Shown piece by piece: positions 8,931 through 18,151 of a stretch of 64,000 nt of DNA. Made by a program: the position numbers and the translations under genes. This DNA comes from JAKFWF01 sp963732635 (GTDB lineage Bacteria > Pseudomonadota > Alphaproteobacteria > Rhizobiales > Hyphomicrobiaceae), in the NCBI GenBank assembly GCA_963732635.1, contig CAVTAL010000006.1:103534-167533 (forward strand). Direction: 5' to 3'. The notes under the pieces were generated by a model. It ran no database searches. It was not told the origin of the DNA and worked only from the letters and a program-made list of their open reading frames with translations. The stretch's first letter is position 1; the number at the start of each line of letters is the position of its first letter.

Positions 8931-10064
8931 ATGCGCCAAGCCACGTCGGAAACGAGAAGCGTCAAGCGGCTGGCGGTGATCGCGCCGGACGCGGCGAGCA
9001 TTCTGCGGCAGCGTGGCGAGTTGCTATCCGATGTGCTGGCCCGGCGGCATAGTGTCCTGGCGTTGGTGCCGGAACAATCACGCGACGCGCTGCCGGCACT
9101 CAATGAGTGCGGCTTCGCGGCGACGACGTTTCCAATGTCATCGACCGAACCGCACCTATTCGCCGATGGCAAGACCATCGCAGCGATCTCGGCGGCATTG
9201 GCGGAATGGCGCGCGCATGTGGTGCTGGCGACCGGTGCCAAGACAATGCTGATTGGTGCGATTGCCGCCAAGAAAGCCGGCGTCAGCCGCCGGGTCGGGC
9301 TCGTGACGACATTGCCAACCGCGCTATCGGCGAATGCGGCCATCCCGTGGGGCTGGCGGCGCCTGATGAAAGTGGGCCTGCGGTCGATGGATGCGCTTGT
9401 CTGTCACAACGAAGACCAGCGGGCGCGATTGAAGGCGCTGGGCTTTTTACCGCCGATCGTCGAGGCGGCTGTCGTTGCCGGCGCTGGTGTCGATCTGGCG
9501 CGGAACGCCGCGCAGCCACTACCGCCTCTGGTTGCCAACGGCGTGACGGCGCTGAACTTCCTGATGATCGCGCGCAAGGATACGGCCAAGGGCGTCGTTG
9601 AGTTCTGCGAGGCCGCCCGGTTGGTGCGCGACAAGGCACCCGACACGCGCTTCATCCTTGCCGGGCCTGATGGCGACATCGCCGGGCAGGTCCTGGGCGG
9701 TTATTCCGATAGCGTGCAGATGCTGGGCGATCAGGCCGACGTGCGGCCGCTGATCGGCGCCGCTCATGTGGTCGTCGTGCCGTCGTGGTCGGAAGGCATG
9801 CCGCGCGTTCTGCTGGAGGCGCTGGCCGCCGGCCGGCCGGTGATCGCCAGCGACATTGCCGGCTGCCGCGAGGCGGTCGACGAGCGCGTCAACGGCGTGC
9901 TGGTGACGCCGCGCGAGGCGAGTGCACTCGCCGAAGCGATGATGAGCTTCCTCAAGCGTCCCGACCTGATCCCCGCCATGGCCCGCGCCAGCCGCACCAA
10001 GGCCGAGCGCCGGTTCGATGTGATGGCGGTAAACGCGAAGCTGTTGGAAGTGTTGGGGTTGTGA
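8931..10064 (+). CDS. Family 4 glycosyltransferase (GT-B)
   Basis: A 377-aa GT-B enzyme. The C-terminal Rossmann half carries LNFLMIARKDTAKGV and FILAGPDGD. The donor-binding EX7E-type motif is SWSEGMPRVLLEALAAGRPV, with the first Glu in SEGM and the second in LLEA. Such enzymes transfer a sugar from a nucleotide donor with retention of configuration, usually in capsule, LPS or exopolysaccharide synthesis. No signal peptide or membrane segment is seen. It starts 43 bp after the MBL gene, so it may be co-transcribed with it. Donor and acceptor are not predictable here. Confidence 0.82.
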   Translation: MRQATSETRSVKRLAVIAPDAASILRQRGELLSDVLARRHSVLALVPEQSRDALPALNECGFAATTFPMSSTEPHLFADGKTIAAISAALAEWRAHVVLATGAKTMLIGAIAAKKAGVSRRVGLVTTLPTALSANAAIPWGWRRLMKVGLRSMDALVCHNEDQRARLKALGFLPPIVEAAVVAGAGVDLARNAAQPLPPLVANGVTALNFLMIARKDTAKGVVEFCEAARLVRDKAPDTRFILAGPDGDIAGQVLGGYSDSVQMLGDQADVRPLIGAAHVVVVPSWSEGMPRVLLEALAAGRPVIASDIAGCREAVDERVNGVLVTPREASALAEAMMSFLKRPDLIPAMARASRTKAERRFDVMAVNAKLLEVLGL

Positions 10065-10094
10065 AGTCGAACGGGAGCGCGAAACGCGATTTTT

Positions 10095-10202
10095 GTAGGT
10101 TGGGTTAGGACGCCCACTTGGCGTCCGTAACCCAACAACTTTCGTAACACCACCCGTGGAATGTTGGGTTACGCGCCGAAGGGGCGCTAACCCAAACCTA
10201 CG
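10095..10202. repeat. Dispersed palindromic repeat, family A (copy 1)
   Basis: About 108 bp with terminal inverted repeats GTAGGTTGGGTTAG / CTAACCCAAACCTAC. Nested inverted segments lie inside (GTAACCCAAC, GTTGGGTTAC) with CACCACCCGTGG near the centre. The same structure occurs at 26865-26968 and, shorter, at 58541-58632. It can fold into a long hairpin and has no coding capacity, so it looks like a REP/MITE-type element. Confidence 0.8.
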
Positions 10203-10232
10203 GCTCTCAGCGCTTGCTGTCACCCGACCAAG

Positions 10233-10508
10233 TCACTTGCCGCCACTGCTCCGAAACACGCCCAGCAATCGCGCGATCAGCCAGATCGGGATCACCACCA
10301 CGGCGCCGATCAGGAAGTAGTTGATCAAGCCGCGGAAGGCGCCGAAGCCCATTTCGTAGACGTTGCGGATCATCAGTTCGAGCCGGTACAGCAGGTCGGG
10401 CGGCGATATGTTCAGCGCCTGCAGCACGATGCCGACCACGATCGAGATGATGACGAGGCGGACCAGCACACCCAACGGATTGCCGCCGAAAATCTGCTCG
10501 CGATCCAT
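10233..10508 (-). CDS. Small two-TM membrane protein, DUF6460-like
   Basis: A 91-aa protein starting MDREQIFGGNPLG. Two hydrophobic segments (about residues 14-32 and 63-84) flank a conserved central stretch. Small proteins of this plan are common in Rhizobiales, but no function is known. It is transcribed divergently from the Lhr-type helicase with only 17 bp between the start codons, so the two promoters overlap the other gene's 5' end. A longer reading frame upstream exists but lies antisense to the helicase and is not supported. Confidence 0.65.
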   Translation of the reverse strand: MDREQIFGGNPLGVLVRLVIISIVVGIVLQALNISPPDLLYRLELMIRNVYEMGFGAFRGLINYFLIGAVVVIPIWLIARLLGVFRSSGGK

Positions 10509-10525
10509 GTCGAGATGCTCCTTCA

Positions 10526-13168
10526 GTGCCGGCCGATCGAATGCGCACGCCTTGCGCTCGTCCTCGCGGTACCATAGTTCGCGCCTTGAGGCGACTGGAG
10601 ACCGGTGTGGCGTCACGCGTGCGGAAAAAGCCTGAGGCGAAGGCGGCGGCATCGATATTGCCAACGGCGTTCGCCGCTTGGTTCGCCGAGCGCGGCTGGC
10701 AGCCGAGGCCGCATCAGCTGGCGCTGCTGGAGCAGGCCCGAGATGGCCGCTCGACCCTGCTGATCGCGCCGACCGGTGCCGGCAAGACGCTGGCCGGCTT
10801 CCTGCCGAGCCTTGTTGATTTGACCGATCCTGCCCGTCCGGCTGTCGAGGGCGCCGGCCTGCACACGCTCTACATCTCGCCGCTGAAGGCGCTGGCCGTC
10901 GACGTCGCCCGCAACCTGACGACGCCGGTCGCCGAGATGGGTCTACCGATCCGTATCGAGAGCCGCACCGGCGATACCTCGGTCGCCGTTCGCGCCCGGC
11001 AGCGCACCAAGCCACCGCAGATCATGCTGACGACGCCGGAACAGATCGCGCTACTGCTCAGCCATGAAGATGCCAGCTTCCTGTTTCGCGACCTCAAGGT
11101 CATCGTGCTCGACGAATTGCACGCGCTGGTTGCCTCCAAGCGCGGCGATCTGCTGGCGTTGGGATTGGCCCGTCTGCGTCAATTGGCGCCCGGACTGCTA
11201 ACGATCGGACTGTCGGCCACCGTGGCGCGGCCGTCCGAATTGCGCGCCTATCTGGTGCCCCAGACGATGCCCGACAGCTTCGTCGCCGTCGGCGATCTGG
11301 TGGTGACCGGCGGCGGCGCCAAGCCCGACATTTCCATCATGGAGACCGACGAGCCGCTGCCATGGGCTGGCCACACCGCGCGCTATGCCATTCCGCAAAT
11401 CTACGCGGCGGTGAAAGCGCACCGGCTGTCGCTGCTGTTTGTCAATACGCGCATGCAGGCCGAACTTCTGTTTCAGGAGCTGTGGAAGGCGAACGAGGAC
11501 AATCTGCCGATCGCACTCCATCACGGCTCGCTCGACGCGGCGCAGCGGCGCAAGGTCGAGGCGGCGATGGCGGCCGGGCGACTGAAAGCCGTTGTGTGTA
11601 CCTCAACGCTCGATCTCGGCATCGACTGGGGCGACGTCGATCTCGTCATCCAGGTTGGCGCGCCGAAGGGCGCGAGCCGGCTGATCCAGCGCATCGGCCG
11701 CGCCAATCATCGCCTGGACGAGCCTTCGCGCGCGATTTTGGTGCCAGGCAACCGCTTCGAAGTGCTGGAATGCCGTGCCGCGCTCGATGCCGCCGAAGCC
11801 AACGTGCAGGACGTGCAACTGGCTCACACCGGCGCGCTCGACGTGCTCGCCCAGCACGTGATGAGCATGGCTTGCAGTGGTCCGTTCGCGCCCGATGCAT
11901 TGTTCGACGAGGTGCGCTCGGCGGCGCCCTATTGCGATCTCACGCGCGAAACGTTCGATCGTGTTGTCGATTTCGCTGCCACTGGCGGCTATGCGCTCAA
12001 GTCCTACGAACGCTATGCCAAGCTGCGGCCGACCGACGATGGGCGGTTGCGGCTCGCGCATCCAAAGCTCGCACAGCAGCATCGGCTCAACATCGGCACC
12101 ATCGTCGACAGCGAAATGCTGAAAGTGCGTCTGGTGCGCGCCGGCCAAAAGCCACCTTCGGCCGATGGCCGGCCGGGTGGAAGAAAGCCGCTCGTCGGTG
12201 GCCGCTTTCTCGGCGAGATCGACGAATATGCGGCGGGCGAGATGACGCCCGGCGACACCTTTGCGTTCGCCGGTGAAATACTGCGGCTCGAAGGCATCAA
12301 GGACAGCGAGGTCTATGCCTCGCGCTCATGGGCGAAGGAGCCGAAGATCCCGAGCTACGGCGGCGGCAAGTTCCCGTTGTCGACGCATCTGGCGAGCCGC
12401 GTCCGCGCGATGCTGGCCGATCCGAAATCGTGGCCGGCGCTTCCCGTTCCGGTCGCCGAGTGGCTGCGGCTGCAGGCGCTGTATTCGAGCCTGCCCGGCG
12501 CCGACGAGGTGCTGGTCGAAACCTTTCCGCGCGGCGACCGGCACTATCTCGTTGCCTACCCGTTCGAGGGGCGGCTCGCGCACCAGACGCTTGGCATGCT
12601 GCTGACGCGCAGGTTGGACCGCGCGCGCGCAAGGCCGCTCGGTTTCGTCGCCAACGACTACGGCCTGTCGCTGTGGGCGGCGGGCGATCTATCGGCCATG
12701 ATCGCGGACGGCCGACTGTCACTTGATAAGCTGTTCTCTGAGGATATGCTCGGCGACGATCTCGAAGCCTGGCTTGCCGAAAGCACTCTGATGAAGCGCA
12801 CATTCCGCATCTGCGCGGTGATCGCCGGACTGATTGATCGGCGCCATCCGGGATTGGAGAAATCCGGCCGGCAGGTGACGATATCGACCAACCTGATCTA
12901 CGATGTGCTGCGTCAGCACGATCCGCATCACATTCTGCTGCAGGCGGCATGGGCCGACGCTGCAACAGGCCTGCTCGACATCAAGCGGCTAGGTGAATTC
13001 CTCGGGCGCATTCGCGGTCACATCCGGCATCTGGCGCTCGATCATGCCTCGCCGCTGTCGGTGCCGATCCTGCTCGAGATCGGCCGCGTTTCGGTCGGCA
13101 GCGGCGATCAGCTCCTGCGCGACGCGGCCGAAGCCCTGATCGCCGAGGCTATGGGTGAAAGTCCGTAG
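10526..13168 (+). CDS. Lhr-type DEXH-box helicase (ligase-associated DNA damage response type)
   Basis: An ATP-dependent 3'-5' DNA helicase of the Lhr core family. Walker A is APTGAGKT (residues 81-88), Walker B is DELH (196-199), motif III is SAT (230-232), and the helicase C domain ends with IQRIGRANHRLDEPSRA. The length (880 aa from GTG 10526) matches the Lhr-core group without the long C-terminal extension. In many Rhizobiales this group is encoded next to an ATP-dependent DNA ligase, a ligase-associated exonuclease and the PdeM phosphoesterase. None of these is adjacent here. The start is uncertain: an ATG at 10541 and GTGs up to about 10620 are possible. The stop TAG abuts a repeat. Confidence 0.85.
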   Translation: MPADRMRTPCARPRGTIVRALRRLETGVASRVRKKPEAKAAASILPTAFAAWFAERGWQPRPHQLALLEQARDGRSTLLIAPTGAGKTLAGFLPSLVDLTDPARPAVEGAGLHTLYISPLKALAVDVARNLTTPVAEMGLPIRIESRTGDTSVAVRARQRTKPPQIMLTTPEQIALLLSHEDASFLFRDLKVIVLDELHALVASKRGDLLALGLARLRQLAPGLLTIGLSATVARPSELRAYLVPQTMPDSFVAVGDLVVTGGGAKPDISIMETDEPLPWAGHTARYAIPQIYAAVKAHRLSLLFVNTRMQAELLFQELWKANEDNLPIALHHGSLDAAQRRKVEAAMAAGRLKAVVCTSTLDLGIDWGDVDLVIQVGAPKGASRLIQRIGRANHRLDEPSRAILVPGNRFEVLECRAALDAAEANVQDVQLAHTGALDVLAQHVMSMACSGPFAPDALFDEVRSAAPYCDLTRETFDRVVDFAATGGYALKSYERYAKLRPTDDGRLRLAHPKLAQQHRLNIGTIVDSEMLKVRLVRAGQKPPSADGRPGGRKPLVGGRFLGEIDEYAAGEMTPGDTFAFAGEILRLEGIKDSEVYASRSWAKEPKIPSYGGGKFPLSTHLASRVRAMLADPKSWPALPVPVAEWLRLQALYSSLPGADEVLVETFPRGDRHYLVAYPFEGRLAHQTLGMLLTRRLDRARARPLGFVANDYGLSLWAAGDLSAMIADGRLSLDKLFSEDMLGDDLEAWLAESTLMKRTFRICAVIAGLIDRRHPGLEKSGRQVTISTNLIYDVLRQHDPHHILLQAAWADAATGLLDIKRLGEFLGRIRGHIRHLALDHASPLSVPILLEIGRVSVGSGDQLLRDAAEALIAEAMGESP

Positions 13169-13250
13169 GGTGCAATAGCGAAGCGTATTGCACCATCGCT
13201 CCCCTCGCTCGAAGCCGGCGCAATACGCGAAGTCGCTATTGCGCCCTACG
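13164..13250. repeat. Dispersed palindromic repeat, family B (copy 1)
   Basis: 87 bp with CGTAGGG / CCCTACG ends and inner inverted segments TGCAATAGCGAAGCG and CGCTATTGCG. A second copy lies at 38679-38769. The repeat begins at the stop codon of the helicase: the TAG of the terminus is that gene's stop. It occupies nearly all of the convergent intergenic space and may act as a transcript-end hairpin. Confidence 0.8.
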
Positions 13251-13274
13251 CCCAGGCCGCGCCGCCAAGCGATT

Positions 13275-14627
13275 TCAGATCGCCAGGTTGCGATCGATCA
13301 AAACGCGGGCGTTCTCGGTCTTTGAATGGGCAAGGTCCGGCCCATAGGGTTGGCTGAGCTTCAGAGCGCGAATGGCGCCATCCTTCGAGCCCGAAATCAT
13401 GTTGGCGGTGATCATAACCGCGCCGGCCGCCTGGTCGCCGGTGACGCCGATGCCGACGCGGGCATTGCGGATCAAATTCGATGTCGCGGTGACGTCGCGC
13501 ATGTGCCTGCCCCAGCCAATCATGATGCCGCAGGCTGGCGCGTTCTCGATGGTGTTGCCGGTGACGACGGCGTCTGCCTCGACCGCGATGCCGTCGCCGC
13601 GCTTGTCGACTGGCTCCTGCTCGCGGCGGAACAGATTGCGGACGAGATTGCCTTGCACCACGGCCAGCCTGCCGCCCTCGTTGAAGTTTGTCACCGAAAT
13701 GCCGGTGGCCGCGATGTCGACGATGTTGTTGGCAATCAGCGCGCCCTGAAAGCCGAATTCGGCATAGAGCGCGACTTCGCCGAGGCGTTGGCAATTGTTG
13801 GCGATCATCTGGATGTTGGAGGCGGCATTGCCACGGATGGCAGTAAAGGCGCAGTCGGCGATGCGGTTGCCGGTCACCATCACGTTGCCAGCGCGATAGA
13901 CGTTGATGCCGTTGCCGTTCTGTCCGGTGCCACCGGCTAAGGCACGGATGCGCTCGATGCGGTTGCCGCTGACGATGGTGCCGTCTTCGCCTTGCTTCGA
14001 GCGCCAGACGAGAATGCCGTTGTTGCCGGCGTCGGAGACGGTGTTTTGGCCGATTTCGAGCCCGCCGGCGTCGTTCGAAAAGATGCCGGCTTCGGCGACG
14101 GTTCGGACGGTGCAGCCGTTGAGCTTGCCGGCGACGGCTGCTAGCGCGATGCCGTGCAGCAGGCTGTCCTGGACGATGAGATCGCGCACGGTCACGCCTG
14201 ATGCGCGGCGGATGGTCAGCAGGCCCAAGGCGCGATTGGCGTCGAGTGGTGCCAACGCGCCGTCGAGGGTGAGGCCTTCGAGATGAAGGTTGTCGGCACC
14301 GTCGGCGAGCAGCATGGCGCCGCCACCCATCTGCCGCAGGATAGTCGTACCGGCTGAGCCGATCAGTCGTGTTCCCGGCCGCAGCAGGATCGTGCGCACG
14401 AGGAAGCGACCCGGCGGCAATACCAGAGGTGCCTTGCGGTTGGCGGCTTCGTCGATCAGCTGTTGCAGTGCGCTCGACTGGTCCAGGTCGCCGTCGGGCA
14501 CAAGGCCGGTGTCATTGGTGGCGACAGCCTGCGCGCGTTCCGCCGGCTTAGGCTTGGCGAACGCGGCGCCGGAGGTCAGGCCCAGAGCAAGGCTTGCGGC
14601 AACCAGGCGGCGACGATCGAACAGCAT
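13275..14627 (-). CDS. Exported parallel beta-helix repeat protein (TIGR03808-like)
   Basis: A 450-aa protein with an arginine-containing signal peptide (FDRRRLVAASLALGL, cleavage near AFA), suggestive of Tat export. The mature part is a right-handed beta-helix: repeated short strands such as SGNRIERI, VTGNRIADC and VTGNTIENA are typical of pectate-lyase-fold repeats. It matches the TIGR03808 group of twin-arginine-translocated repeat proteins known mainly from Rhizobiales; their function is unknown, and glycan binding or cleavage is a guess. The neighbour at 14.7-15.5 kb is also exported and co-oriented. Confidence 0.78.
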   Translation of the reverse strand: MLFDRRRLVAASLALGLTSGAAFAKPKPAERAQAVATNDTGLVPDGDLDQSSALQQLIDEAANRKAPLVLPPGRFLVRTILLRPGTRLIGSAGTTILRQMGGGAMLLADGADNLHLEGLTLDGALAPLDANRALGLLTIRRASGVTVRDLIVQDSLLHGIALAAVAGKLNGCTVRTVAEAGIFSNDAGGLEIGQNTVSDAGNNGILVWRSKQGEDGTIVSGNRIERIRALAGGTGQNGNGINVYRAGNVMVTGNRIADCAFTAIRGNAASNIQMIANNCQRLGEVALYAEFGFQGALIANNIVDIAATGISVTNFNEGGRLAVVQGNLVRNLFRREQEPVDKRGDGIAVEADAVVTGNTIENAPACGIMIGWGRHMRDVTATSNLIRNARVGIGVTGDQAAGAVMITANMISGSKDGAIRALKLSQPYGPDLAHSKTENARVLIDRNLAI

Positions 14628-14694
14628 CGACTACTTCCTCGGGCGGATTAACCCTGCCGAAGCAGATCCCGTGCCAGCGCATTTGCGACATGTG

Positions 14695-15528
14695 TCAGGG
14701 CCATCGCCGCAGGCTGCCGGCTGCAAATGTCCATTCCGGCGTGACCATCGATCCATCCGAAGTGGTGGCGTACCAAGGTGAGACAGTGGTGGCCGTGGGT
14801 TGTCTCAAAACGTGCATGTCCTGTGCCGGCATGAAGCTTTGCAGCAGCAGTATGCGGACCTCACCGGATGCCGGATTGCGGACCTTGTCGACAACGAGCA
14901 CGGCATGACCAGGGAAGCCGCCCTTGATGAATACGTCGCCGATTTCAGGAGCGCTGCCGGGTTTGACGCGGGTGAGTTCTTTCTCAAGCGACGCCGTCCC
15001 GGCATAGGCAAATATCTGCGTCATGTAGCGCTTGAAAGAAGCATAGCCGCCGTCCGGCTTGCCCGTGGCCGACCATGTGCGTCCGTCCGCCGACGGCCGG
15101 TTGCCTGTCGACCAGCGCTCGAAATCGACCCGCGCACCGCTGGTGAAGTTGAAACCGATTTCGCGCTTGCGGTCCGCGGCAAAAAGCCATTCAGCGCGCA
15201 ACCGCATGATGGCGTCGGCGCACTGCTGCAGATCGCGCGTGCCGACATCAATGTCGACCACGGCTGCGTGCACGTCCTGTCGCGGCTTGATGGCGCCGTT
15301 GAACAGCCGGACGGGTTCTGCGGCGGGCTTCATCGGCAGACCGCGCAGCCACGCCGCGAATGAGCCGGGCGGTACCGGATCGCGAATGAACTCCGATGGC
15401 GGTGCGAAGCGGGCGGCGAGTGTCAGCGATGGCTGCCCGCTTTTCCAGGCATAGCTCTCGGCGCGCGCGGCCGGCGTGCCGGATGCGAAGGTCAGCAACA
15501 GCGCAAATCCAAGATATAAGCGGCTCAT
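14695..15528 (-). CDS. Exported DUF4846 protein
   Basis: A 277-aa protein with a Sec signal peptide (SRLYLGFALLLTFASG, cleaved near ARA). Conserved DUF4846 blocks are recognisable: FAAWLRGLPMKP, VDIDVGTRDLQQCADAIMRLRAEWL, FNFTSGARVDFERW, GDVFIKGGFPGHAVLVVD and SFMPAQDMHVL. The family is widespread and of unknown function. GHAVLVVD-type segments hint at a cysteine-free relative of the NlpC/CHAP fold, but that is inference. ATG 15528 is chosen because it begins the signal peptide. It lies 67 bp upstream of the beta-helix gene in the same direction. Confidence 0.75.
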   Translation of the reverse strand: MSRLYLGFALLLTFASGTPAARAESYAWKSGQPSLTLAARFAPPSEFIRDPVPPGSFAAWLRGLPMKPAAEPVRLFNGAIKPRQDVHAAVVDIDVGTRDLQQCADAIMRLRAEWLFAADRKREIGFNFTSGARVDFERWSTGNRPSADGRTWSATGKPDGGYASFKRYMTQIFAYAGTASLEKELTRVKPGSAPEIGDVFIKGGFPGHAVLVVDKVRNPASGEVRILLLQSFMPAQDMHVLRQPTATTVSPWYATTSDGSMVTPEWTFAAGSLRRWP

Positions 15529-15595
15529 GCAACCGGCTCCGGCTCGGGGACTTGATGCCTGGCCGAAGGTGCCGGCACTTTTGTGACGTGGATTT

Positions 15596-16733
15596 TCAGT
15601 TTGTCTCGGCATTCGCGAACCGTGCGATCGACAAGCCGTCGATCGGAATATTGGATCGGCCAGTCGTCACCAGTTCGGCCAGCACCTGGCCGACCGCCGG
15701 ACCCAACTGGAAGCCGTGCGCGGAAAAGCCGAAGGCATGGAAGACACCGGGTGACGTTGAACTCGGCCCGATTACCGGAATGTCATCCGGCATGCGGGCT
15801 TCGATGCCGGCCCACGCGCGCATGATCTGGGCTTGCGCCATGATCGGGAACAGGGCGGCCGCTGTCTGCGCATTCTCGGCGAGCTTGGCGAAGTCGAGTT
15901 CGGTGCGGTTGGTGTCGCGGTTGGGGCGGCCACGGTAGCCGCCGCCGATCAGCACGGTGCCGTTGTCGTACTGTTTGAACGACAGCGTGCGGCCCTGCGC
16001 CCCGATCACCGGATGGACGAAGCGCGGCATGCGGGCGGTGATCATCAGCATCGGTGCGATCACTTCGAGCGGCACTGGCTCGCCCAATTTCGCAGCGATG
16101 CGGTCGGCCCAGGCGCCGGCGCAATTGACAATAATGGGGGCTTCGTGCGGGCCGCCGTCGGTTTCCACCCGCCAGACATCGCCAGTGCGCTTCACATCGT
16201 TGACGCAGACGCCTTCGATGAATCGTGCGCCGAGGCCTTCCGCCTTGAGTTTCATCGCCTGCACGGTGCGGAACGGGAGTGCCGCACCGTCGGTCCGGCA
16301 GATGATGGCGCCGACACAGTGCGGCGCGATCGCCGGCACCAGGGCGCGCAATTCTGGCCTGCTCGATGATCTCCTCATGCTCGAAGCCGAGCTGCTTCAC
16401 TTGCGCGACGCGGGCACGCTGGACATCGAGTTCGGCCGTGGTCTCGGCGACCTTGATCTGGCCGTGGGATTCGAAGCCGCAATCGTCGTCGACCAACGCC
16501 TCGATGCGATGCCAGATCTCCATCGACACGACCGACAGCGGAATTTCGGCGATGTGCCGGCCGAGGCGACGCACGCCGCCAGCATTGACACCCGAGGCAT
16601 GGCGACCGGCGTGATCCTTCTCGATCAGCAGCGCCTTGACGCCACGCATAGCCAGGTTCAGTGCCGTCGAGCAGCCCTGGATGCCACCGCCGATGACGAT
16701 GACGTCGGGCTGCGTCCAGGCGGTCGCACTCAC
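15596..16733 (-). CDS. FAD-dependent oxidoreductase (DAO family), frameshifted; last gene of the amine-oxidation operon
   Basis: The N-terminal half, from GTG 16733, has the dinucleotide-binding VIVIGGGIQGCSTAL and SGVNAGGVRR. The C-terminal half, in the next frame, continues ELRALVPAIAPHC and ends with the FAD motif IEARMPDDIPVIGP...HGFQLGPAVG. One extra base at about 16355 separates them; restoring the frame gives EQAELRALVPAI and a typical length of about 378 aa. It resembles the beta subunit of sarcosine/opine oxidases, which oxidise secondary amines or amino acids at a flavin. It overlaps the upstream gene by GTGA, so it belongs to the operon. Confidence 0.8.
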
Positions 16734-18151
16734 AACCGCACCACCGCTTTGCGGGCGGCATCGGTCTGCGGCAAGGCGGCGAGTTCGGCGAGCGTGATCG
16801 GCTTCACCGGCGGCCGCAGGCGATAGTGGCCGACTTCCGAGGGCTTCACGCCACGAGCGTCGGCGATCACTTCGGTCACCGTGGTGCCGCACAAGCGCCC
16901 CTGGCACGGCCCCATGCCGCAGCGTAGGAACGACTTCAATTGGTTCGGCCCTTCGACGCCGATGCTGACCGATTTGCGGATCTGGCCGGCAGTGATTTCC
17001 TCACAGCGGCAGACGATGGTGTCGTCGGCGGGAATGCGGAAAGTCTTGGACGGGCGATACATCCGATCGATGAAGGCGCGACCGCGCAGAGCATGATCGA
17101 GATCGCGGCGAATGGCGAGTTCGTCCGGCATGCCGGTACGATTGGGATCGATGGCGCGAACGGCAGCGATGCCGGCAAGTCGCCCGCGATCGGCAGCAGC
17201 CCAGCCACCGGCGATGCCGGCGCCGTCACCGGCAATCGCAATGCCGTCAATTGGCGTGCTGCCGAAGCTGTCGATTTGCGGCGTCCAGCACAACTGTATG
17301 TCGTCCCAGGTGTGGGGAATTCCGATGCTCATGGCGAGATTGGCATTCGGGATCACGCCCTGGTGCAACAACAGATGGTCGACCGGCATGCGTTCCAGTG
17401 CGCCCGATTTGCCGACGTACGAAATGCTGTCGAGGCGGCCGTCGCCATGGGCTGAAAGCGCCGTCACGCGATTGATCACCCGCGTCATGCGACGCACATA
17501 GGCCATCAGCTTGATGCCCTTGGCGACATAGTGCGAGCGGGCGAACTCGGGCGCATACCGCATCGCGTCACGACGGGCGCCGATGTCCGTCGTGTCGAGG
17601 ATCGCTTGGATGGGGCTGCCGGCCTTCAACAGCTGATATGCGCATAGCCATAACAGCGGTCCGCATCCTGCGAGCACGACGCGGCCCTCAGGGACCAAGC
17701 CGGAGGCCTTCAACACCGTCTGCGCGGCGCCGATGGTCATGACACCGGGCAGTGTCCAACCGGGGATTGGGAACGGCCGCTCCATGGCGCCGGTAGCGAG
17801 GATCACGCGTTTGGCCGACAGCATGTGCGCGCTACCCGCCACCGATATGCCGATCTCGCGGTCGCGGCCGACGCTCCAGACCGTGGCGCGCGGGACGTAG
17901 TGGGTGCCTGTGTCCTTCAGATCGAGGACGAGATCCTGGCCGTCCCAGTAGTCGCGATCGAGGATGGTTTCGCCGCCAATCGGCGTCGAAGTTATGGCGC
18001 GATAGATCTGGCCGCCAGGGCCGGCGTTCTCGTCGAGCAGGATCGTCGATAAACCACAGCCGGCAGTAACCGCGGCAGCGGCGAGGCCAGCCGGGCCGGC
18101 ACCGATGATGGCAACATCGTAGGCGGCATCAATATCGGCATCCGTCCTCAT
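16730..18151 (-). CDS. FAD/NAD(P)-binding oxidoreductase with BFD-type [2Fe-2S] domain (HcnB/OoxA-like)
   Basis: A 473-aa flavoprotein. The N-terminal GxGxxG is VAIIGAGPAGLAAA, and a second nucleotide-binding fold contains GRVVLAGCGPL. The C-terminus carries a cysteine cluster, CRCEE...CGMGPCQGRLC, the ligand set of the BFD-like [2Fe-2S] domain. This layout is that of HcnB of cyanide synthase, the A subunit of opine oxidases and related dye-linked amino acid dehydrogenases. It would receive electrons from the DAO subunit. Start ATG overlaps the preceding stop (ATGA), and its stop overlaps the GTG of the next gene. Confidence 0.85.
   Translation of the reverse strand: MRTDADIDAAYDVAIIGAGPAGLAAAAVTAGCGLSTILLDENAGPGGQIYRAITSTPIGGETILDRDYWDGQDLVLDLKDTGTHYVPRATVWSVGRDREIGISVAGSAHMLSAKRVILATGAMERPFPIPGWTLPGVMTIGAAQTVLKASGLVPEGRVVLAGCGPLLWLCAYQLLKAGSPIQAILDTTDIGARRDAMRYAPEFARSHYVAKGIKLMAYVRRMTRVINRVTALSAHGDGRLDSISYVGKSGALERMPVDHLLLHQGVIPNANLAMSIGIPHTWDDIQLCWTPQIDSFGSTPIDGIAIAGDGAGIAGGWAAADRGRLAGIAAVRAIDPNRTGMPDELAIRRDLDHALRGRAFIDRMYRPSKTFRIPADDTIVCRCEEITAGQIRKSVSIGVEGPNQLKSFLRCGMGPCQGRLCGTTVTEVIADARGVKPSEVGHYRLRPPVKPITLAELAALPQTDAARKAVVRL

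Noticed and set aside
15783..16907. A single 374-codon flavoprotein frame.
   Set aside because: Only its first half resembles a flavoprotein; after about 16355 it turns into Arg/Pro-rich sequence while the neighbouring frame carries the conserved C-terminus. The gene was merged across a frameshift instead.
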